Positions 56,703 through 64,000 of a stretch of 64,000 bases of DNA are shown here, piece after piece. The notes beneath the pieces were generated by a model. That model saw only the letters and a program-made list of their open reading frames with translations. It was not told the origin of the DNA and did no database searches. The translations under genes were made by a program, and so were the position numbers. The number at the start of each line of letters is the position of its first letter. The first letter of the stretch is position 1. This DNA is from Micractinium sp. NFX-FRZ (Eukaryota; Chlorophyta; Trebouxiophyceae; Chlorellales; Chlorellaceae), in contig JAPTJF010000025.1 of the NCBI GenBank assembly GCA_029339195.1, positions 186,001 through 250,000 on the forward strand. Direction: 5' to 3'.

Positions 56703-59700
56703 CTAGCCCGTGGTGCGGATGCAGAACCCAGGCCTGACCAAACGGAAGCCCCGCCTGCAGACCCTGCACAGCCGGCCGTTGGGCGTGCAAACGGCGCAGC
56801 CGGGGCGAGTGCACCGAGGGGGAGCGGGAGCCTGGAAACCGGGGGGCAGGAATGGCAGCACGGCAAGCAGTGCACTGGGTCAGAACGAGGCGCGAGGGCT
56901 GCAGCCGTGGGGGGTGCCTGTGAGCGGGCCTGCCTCGCAGCCAGACACCTTCAACAGCAGCCCCAAGTGCCTACCCCAGCAGCCACCCTGAGCAGGCTGC
57001 ACAGGCCGCGTCCCACCACCTTGCCAGCCGGCAACTGGCGCGCCCCAGCACTGTGTGTGCCTACAAACAGAATGGGTCCCGCAGCATGACAGCCCAGCCT
57101 GCACCACATCCAACCCGCCAAGTTGTGCACAACCCCACACGCCGGGAGAGGCGCGCCAAGCGGGTGCATCTGACGCCCGAGAGGTGTGCCTCCCCACCGG
57201 GCACCCCTGAGGCACCATGCCGTGCCATTGAGAAGCACTCACCGCAATGCACCTGCCCCTGACGAGCCTGACCGGAACTGAGACGCCATTGACGATGGTG
57301 CGTGCCTCGCACTGCGTGCAACTGGTGCCAGGGCAGCGCAAGCACAGCTGGTCCTTGCAGCACCTGCGATGGGCGAGGGTTGGGAGGCAGAGGGCGGCGC
57401 CTGTGAGCGCTGATGCATGCAACAAAGGCGTGCAGAGTGAAATTATCTGCGAGGTCTCTTGGAGTGGGGTGGCGCCAATGCACTTGGCACGGCACACATG
57501 GGGCTCCCAGGGTCGCACAGCGGGGCCCTGCCGCTGGCAGTGGCGTGTGATCCCGGCAAACGCCGACTGCAGCTGACGCTGCTGGCTCAGTGCCACCTCG
57601 CCTTCCCCGTCCAGGTGATCTCCCCGGACCCAAGGGGCGAGCCCACTTGGCGCACTTCAACAGCACGGGCACCACCGCTGCGGGCCCGCCGCCGCGGCTG
57701 GCGGGGTGCGCCAGCAAGGCTTGGCAGCTGGAGCACAATCGCCTCGCCCATTCTCACGCCCCTCACACAAGCCTGGCTGTCCTTCACACTCACGTGGCCA
57801 GGGGGGTGAGGAAGTATGTGTTCTGGCAAGTTGCGCACTGGCCAGTGCCGCCGGCCTTGCCTGCGGGAGCGGAGTGTGCGGAGAGCGGGGGGGGGGGGGG
57901 GGTCCAGGTGAAGGGGCGGCGGTTTCTGGCGGTGCAGGCAGCACCACAAGCGGGGGCGGGGGGGCACTGCTTTGTTCCAGGCGCGGCGGCGGCCCGGAGG
58001 CAGCGCTCCCTCGCAACTCACAGGTGGCGCAGTTGGGGTTGGTGCACACCGCGCACGACCCCGCTCTGTTCTTGTAGATCGTCTTGAAGGCGGGCGTGTT
58101 CTTCGTGCCGGTGAAGGCGGCGCACTGGTCGCACACGGCAGGGTTGGTGAAGCAGAACTTGCACAGCATGACTGCGCCGGAGTTCGCGTTGCACGGCACT
58201 TGGCTGCAGAGGGCCGGGGAGGGGACAGAGGAAGGTGGTGTGGTGGGGTGGGGGGGCAGGGGTGGGGGGCAGGAGGGTGCACAGCGAAGGGGCCTGGTGG
58301 CATGTTCTCGTGGTGTGATGGGATGTGCTGGATTTTGCGGGGCGCAGGGCGGCAGTTCAGGGCAGGCACTGGCAGGCACCGGGCTGAGATGCAGGCCGGA
58401 GGGCAGGCTGGAGGGCAAGCAGGATGCAGGCGGGGGCGCGTGCTCCTGTCGGACCAGCGCGGTCAGCGCGTGGCAGGTGCAGCGGGCGGGTGCACCGCTG
58501 GCGGGAGCAGCACATCGCCCTCTCAGCATGCCGGCCGTGTACAGCGCGCCCCATCGGGCCGCACACGCTCAATACGCCCCAGGTGCAACAGGGGCGCCCC
58601 GCTCACGTAGAGAAGCTGAACAGGTTGGCGTCCCGTCCGTATGAGTTGACCAGCCAGGGGGCACGTGGGCCGGGGTCCACACGCAGGCGGTACAGGAAGC
58701 TCTGGGCGGTGACCTGGAAGCGGTGCACAGCGCCAGCCAGAGGAAGTACAGCTCAGCCACTGGGGCGGCTTACAGCTCTGCCTGTCGTGTGGTCTGGTGG
58801 GGCTGTAGCCAGCGACAACCTCTGCCGCATCCCACAAGAGAAAATCTTATCGTTCTTTGTATTTTTGTAAACGCAAGATGCCAAGCAAGCCGTCCCCCCA
58901 CCGCCCCCCACCCCAACCTCAGCCTTCCCACCTTTTCTTTCATGACCACTTTGGTGCGCACAAAGATGCCATTGAATCCTGGGCTGTTGGCGTTATTCAC
59001 AAAGAGGATGGTGGAGACGGGGGCCTGGATGGGGCGCAGGCCGACTTGGGACAGCCTCACTTGCTCGTTAACCTTGAACAGCCATCCGGCGCGGTTGAAG
59101 TTGGCCACGGTGGCGGGCCGTGGCAGGAAGGCGGTGAAGTTGACGGTGACGGAGGGGAGGGGGGGAGGGTAGGCGCCAGGCAGCGCCGCCTCACCAAAGT
59201 TTGCGGCGCTCTGCAGCATCTGGCGCCGGGCGACGGCCGCCTTGGCTCCCTCGCTCACCAGCTGGCTGGCCCGGCCAGCGTCCAGGCCCAGCCAGGAGCC
59301 CAAGAAGGCCGCATCCAGACCTGGAGGCACACGTTATCAAGTGGGAGGAGGGGGAGCAGGGTTGGGTGGCGGCGGCGGGGGACATCAGGGAGGGGTGGAG
59401 GTGGGGTGGAGAGGACGTGATGACGGGGCCAGGGTGACTGGCAGCTGGAAGGCCGGACGGAGCTGGTGCGTGCTCTGGGGCCGGAGGAACGTGGGTCACG
59501 CGGAGTGGGCAGAGGGCAACGGCAATTGAAGCGGTCGGTCGAGGGTGCCAATCGATGGCGAAGGGGAGTAGGGGGGCAGCAGAAGCGTGAGCAAGAGGTG
59601 AGGAAGCTGGCTGGAAGCTGACGCTCGAGACCTGCCAGCCACAGGTATCACTGCCCAAGCCTGGCTGCTGGGTGGTGGACAGAATGGGGAGGGGGGATGC

Positions 59701-60335
59701 TGTGGGGCTTTCTGTGCATGTTTAAGAAAGCCATACGTTGCTGTGGTGGTGGGGCCCGGGCAGGGCAGGCGAGGCAGGTACTGTGGAGGACGGGCCAGGG
59801 CAGGCAAGCGCACGGCTGGGGCGCGAGCGGTAGGGGAAGCATGGGTGGTGGGCAGGCTGAGGTGGGGGGTGGAGTCGGCGCATGGGCACTAAATACTAAC
59901 GAGCGGACAGGCAGCCAGGCAGGGCCAAGCTATCATGCAGGGTCCTGACCCCCTGCTGCCTTGCGGTATTGCCGGGCTGCCGCAGCTGCGCAGTCGTACC
60001 GGACCGATGACCTTGCCGGCAGCATCAGAGTATCTGCCCACCACCACCTCACGGTGCCCAGCGCAAACATCCCTTCTCTACAACAAGGGACTCCCCAATA
60101 CTAGAACCGCTTTAGGGCGCGCAATGCCACCACAGAGGCTCCCAAACCAAGCCCTACCTGCGTCTGCCGGCTGGGTGGCGTGGGTGTCGAGGGCGGCGGC
60201 ATAGCTGCAGCGGGAGGGGGAAGCCAGTTTCAGGGCGCTGGCTTGCAAGGCACCGCGGTGTTTCAGCTCGTGTCATCCTCAGAAGGCTCACCTGCCCGCC
60301 GCCAAGACGAGAACGAGGAGCGGAACGGTGCGCAT
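56703..60335 (-). CDS. Secreted Cys-rich (furin-like repeat) protein, incompletely modelled
   Basis: A short signal peptide (MRTVPLLVLVLAAG) starts at 60335. Well-supported exons: 60292-60335, 60158-60204, 58932-59320, 58607-58713, 58022-58203, 57794-57860 and 57243-57363. The last exon ends at the TAG at 56703. The N-terminal part (SVTVNFTAFLPRPATVANFN) has no domain I recognise. The C-terminal half is full of CxxC pairs (MLCKFCFTNPAVCDQCAAF, CAVCTNPNCATC, GQCATCQNTYFL, CCKDQLCLRCPG, CTRPGCAVC), as in furin-like or growth-factor-receptor Cys repeats. I could not settle the exons between 57794 and 57363 or between 57243 and about 56830. Likely extracellular; function unknown. Confidence 0.65.
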
Positions 60336-61133
60336 GCGCCAGCCCCTCAGCAACAAGTACCCTGCGAGAACGAGCAGTTGCCCGCGCGGACCAAAGCTAA
60401 AACGCTGCTTGGGATCGGGTGCAGTGATCGACGGCGGCGGAATGAGTGCAGGTGGGAGGGCATGTGGTGCGGTGAGGCCGCGCCGTGCCAGGCCGCGCAG
60501 CACGCCCCCGCGGCCCGTTTCTTTTTCACGCGGCCCGCGCAGGACCAGATTTTTAAGCCGATTGGGCGAATAGGGAGTCCTCCTAGCGGAGGCGGCCTCG
60601 CCAAAAGCAGTGGTTGGTGTAGCGCTGGCGCCACTGTCCCGCCGCGACCAGAGGCGCTACTGGGCGGGGCCTGCCGGCCGGCACTGCCAGCACTGTCACA
60701 AGGCTGGTGCGCCAGTGCTTGATTACGGCAAGGTGCTACGGATTCAGGCTTCTTTGTTGCGAGCTGGGGAAGGGCCTGCAAGGCCTGGTGCCAGGCCCGC
60801 CCTGCCATGCAACGCGCTCTGGTGCTGCCACTGCCAGCTACCATGGTGCCCTGTCACTTGCCTGCTTGTCTTGAACAGTACCCGGTGCCTTTTGCCGTTT
60901 CAGTCAGTGGGTTGCTTCTGCTCATGGGGTTCGCAGCTTGGGGCAGGCACGCTGAACACCGCTGCCGCATGTTTGCCACCCCCCTGTGTTCAGTCAATGT
61001 GTGCTCCCAGCTTGCACCCGCCAGCGGACAGACAGTCATGTGCCAGCATGAACAGGCGCACACATGGCGAATGGGCATGCATGTGTGACCGCCCGCGGCA
61101 CGAGCACGCCGCGCCGCAGGGCAGGTGCTTGGC
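60336..61133. other. Spacer between Cys-rich gene and karyopherin gene
   Basis: It should contain the promoter of the Cys-rich gene and the 3' UTR of the karyopherin gene. No exon chain is visible. Confidence 0.4.
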
Positions 61134-62998
61134 CTATCTCGCTCTGGCAGGCTGGTCCGTGTGCTGCCCCTTCTTCTTGCCGCCGCAGAAGACCTTGAGC
61201 AGCCGCTTGTACCGGCGCGAGTCGTGGGCGCACTGCGCGCTCAGCAGCTCGGCGACAGCCGCCTCTTGTGCCTCCAGCTTCCACCGGCGCCACGGCGCGC
61301 CGGCGGGGGCGCGTCGGAGGGCGGCATCTCGCAGCCAGGCGCCGAACCTGCTGGGTGGGGCGGCACGGGTGGAGGCAACTTTATCAGGAGGGCGTCTCAA
61401 TTCATCCAACATATGGGCGGGCGCTGGGGCGCCTGGCGAGGCCCCCACAGCACAGCATGCCCCGCTGTGCACCTCCACACTGCAGAGCCCCCGTTCTGGC
61501 ACCCCACGCACATGCTGCCTGGTGCTGGTGTGACGTACCCCGCTGCCATCCTAGGCCCTCCTTCCCCAAACCCACCTGGCTTCACACGCCTGCCAGGTGC
61601 GGTGCTGGGCGTCCGCAATGTGGACGACCATGTAAGGCGGCATGCTGCCGGCAGCAGCCAGCAGGAGGCCAAGCGTGAGCGCTGCGCCAAGCCCCCCGCT
61701 GTCCAGCCGCTGCTGCAGGTGCTGCAGCGCTGCGCTGCCCGGTGGCGCTGCTGGCGCTGCGCCAGGCACGGCGCTGGTTTTGCTGCCGGCCCCGCTGCTG
61801 CCCGGCGTGCCGCCGCCTGCCTTCTGTGGCGGCTGGCAGCCGATGCAGAGCAGGGCTTCTGTGAAAGGCAGCACCTGCTCGCACACCTCGCGGTGGTAGG
61901 AGCGCATGCTGTGCTCTGCTGTGGTCAGCAGCGCGTCCAGCGTGGCGGCATCTGCTGCCACCTCAGACAGGCGCTGCAGGCAGGCCTCCCCTAGAAGCAA
62001 GATGGCGGGCTGCCAGTCGGGATCGGTCGCATGCTGCGCTGCTGCCGCCTGAATGCTGCGCCCAACAGCCGCCGGCAGGGGAGCCAGGCTGCTGCTGCTG
62101 CTGCTGCCGTCAGCGCCGCCCCCACTGCTGCAGCAGCAGCAGCAGCAGCAGGTGCTGCTGTCGCCACATGCACCACGCACCAAGTGCGCGAGGGTGAGGA
62201 GCACAGAGGGATGCTGCGGTGCCTCGAGCAGAGGATGCAACAGTTGGAGGCCCATGCCCGCCGCGGGGGTTGCCGCCACAGCTGCCGCCACCCGGCACAC
62301 GGATTGGAGCAGGAGCAAGGCCTGCTGTTGAGGGGGATGCTGGCAGCTGGGCAGGTGGCCTACACATGCCTGCTGCGCTTCTCTGTCTGCTGCTGCTGCC
62401 GCTGCTGCTGCCTGCTGCAGCACGCTGCCCAAGTGGCCTAGCAGTCTGGGCAGCTGCCCGCGCATGCTTGCACTGCCTCCTGCGCCGGCCACTGCCTCCA
62501 CAGCGACTGCTATCGTCTCGATCTGCACGGCAGCCTGCTCGAGCTGCTGCTGCTGCTCCACGCTGCCGGCCGGTGCCTGTGCCGCAGCGCCCAGTGCCAC
62601 CTCAGCAGCTCCCGCTGGCTGGCTCAGAAGTTGATGTAACAGCTGGGCGCTGCTGCTCTCGCTACCGCCGACTGCGGCTGACCCATTGGCGGCAGGCTGG
62701 GCTGCTGCTGCGTCTCCTGCCGCTGCCGCCAGGTGGCAGACGGAGACCAACAGGAACTGAGCTGTCGACAGGTCATCGCCCTGCTGTGCACGCTGCCGCA
62801 TGCCGCCTGCCGCCACAAAGCAGCGGCACAGGGCGCTGCCCCAGCCCGGGTGGTGGGCTACGAGCGCCTCTGCCAGCTGGCGGCTGCCAGTCAGGCGGTA
62901 GCAGCAGGTGGCTGCATTCCTGCTGAGCTTCTCATCACCCTGCTGCTGCACCAGCTGCAGCAGCAGGTCCAGCACAGCTGCCACGGCCGACCCCCCTG

Positions 62999-63047
<49 letters not shown>

Positions 63048-64000
63048 GTGGTGCTGCTGCTGCTGCTGCTGCTGCTGTTCCCAAGCCAGCAGCAGGGGCA
63101 GCTGCTCTGCCATGCCGCCCAGCAGGGTGAGCGCCGTGCCAGCCAGCTTTGGCGCGCCGCCGGGGCGGAGTGCTGACGCCACCACTTCGACCGCTCGCAG
63201 CACCTCGGCTGCCGCCTCGCCGCCTGCCTGCTGTGTGCGCTGCCGACCCCAGACCAGGTTCAAGGAGTAGAGGCAGCACTCGAGGTGCTGCCACTGCAGC
63301 CCTGCTGCGCCAGCCGCCTGCCACGCCGATTGCGCCTCGCCAGCGAGCTGCAGGAGCTGCTGCCGCGTTGCCTGGGCGCCCAGGACGTCCGCTGCCGCCC
63401 TGAATGTGTCTGCGACCTCGCGCCGCACCTGGCGGTGTGTGGCATGCAGCAGATGGGAGGCAGGAGGGGGGGACACATCGGTGGGTGGACTAAGCAACAC
63501 CAATATAGAGCCTTGCGCCTTGCGCGGGCAGGCAGGGCCGGCGCGGTGTGGCACACACAGCATGAACGTTAGACCGCCAGGCGCACCCCAGAAAGGGCTG
63601 ATACGGGTGCAAACCCTTGCATGCTGGGGCCTCAGCAGCCGCCACTCACCAGCTGCACCGTGTCTGGCAGATCCCGAGCGTCTGCGGTGGCGCACTCTGG
63701 CGCCAGGCTGGCGGGCAGAGTAATGCGCTGCAGCAGCGCGCCGCACAGCCGGCCCAGCAACGCGTGCCGCTGCTGCTGGGAGCACGCGCCCAGGCAGCAC
63801 GCGCCCCCTTGCTGCTGCGCCTGCTGCTCGCCTGCCTGGTGCTCGCCCCACCTCTCCAGCTGCTCGTCAAAGTGTGCCAGCCCGGCTAGCGTGACATCAA
63901 ACAGCGGGTGCTGCAGCGCTGCCAGGGCCACCTCTCCTGCAAGATGCACCGCCTGGGCAGCCGCCGAGGCGCTGTCTGTAGCGCACAGGCCCGGCTGGCT
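61134..64000 (-). CDS. Transportin-3/importin-13-like karyopherin beta, C-terminal part
   Basis: Three exons (63650 to the right edge, 61576-63428, 61134-61347) encode the last 805 residues; the N-terminus lies outside. They form a chain of amphipathic helices of the HEAT-repeat kind. HPLFDVTLAGLAHFDEQLERW, a following VRREVADTFRAAADVLG, and LQWQHLECCLYSLNLVWGR correspond to the mid-region of TNPO3/MTR10-type nuclear import receptors, which carry SR proteins and other cargo. The C-terminus ends in a basic tail (RYKRLLKVFCGGKKK). Large low-complexity insertions (poly-Gln/His, Ala, Ser) interrupt the repeats, as is common in GC-rich algae. TNPO3 versus IPO13 is not resolved. Confidence 0.75.
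63000..63077. repeat. (CTG)n/(CAG)n repeat in karyopherin coding sequence
   Basis: About 26 trinucleotide units, interrupted only by GTG GTG GTG and neighbouring variants. On the coding strand they give poly-Gln with a His3 interruption. Confidence 0.95.

Overview
The window looks like nuclear DNA from a GC-rich, intron-dense green alga. A core chlorophyte, probably Chlorella-like (Trebouxiophyceae), is my inference. The genes have many short coding exons with GT-AG borders and eukaryote-only products (SERINC, AP-4 mu, CTF18, a DTC-type mitochondrial carrier). A TGTAA poly(A) signal, typical of green algae, follows at least two of them. I built exon models by hand from splice borders. For ten genes every exon joins in frame and the summed coding length is a multiple of three.

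Layout, left to right: a fragment of an unidentified Lys-rich protein (61-189, minus); a SERINC membrane protein (1578-5171, minus); a DTC-type mitochondrial carrier (5671-7579, minus); a receptor-like kinase (9094-15846, plus) with a 67-N assembly gap in one intron; a wrecked LINE-type retrotransposon region (about 16.7-21.2 kb) that encloses two inverted copies of a circularly permuted tRNA-Ser gene; a secreted Pro-rich alpha/beta-hydrolase-like protein (21560-25783, plus); an SLC35B-type nucleotide-sugar transporter (26807-30651, minus), head to head with an eIF4B-like RGG protein (30873-34036, plus); the clamp-loader subunit CTF18 (35118-43119, minus), head to head with a 56-residue membrane microprotein (43566-43736, plus) that lies 27 nt upstream of AP-4 mu (43764-49452, plus); a second, inverted copy of the Pro-rich hydrolase (50292-54832, minus); a secreted Cys-rich protein (56703-60335, minus); and the C-terminal part of a transportin-3/importin-13-like karyopherin (61134 to the right edge, minus).

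Two things stand out. First, the tRNA-Ser(AGA) is permuted: its 3' half lies upstream of its 5' half, separated by 6 nt. The halves rejoin at position 37/38 to give a complete, well-paired serine tRNA, and a T4 run follows. The same unit occurs twice in inverted-repeat arms of about 310 bp inside retroelement debris. Second, most of the long introns contain degenerate tandem copies of the adjoining exon edge, splice site included. This recurs in at least six genes and suggests a lineage-wide process in which exon-intron junctions are duplicated and then decay into intron.

The protein genes are mostly housekeeping (membrane, trafficking, replication, translation, nuclear import) and show no operon-like shared pathway. 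The exceptions in layout are two divergent promoters and one possible bicistronic pair.
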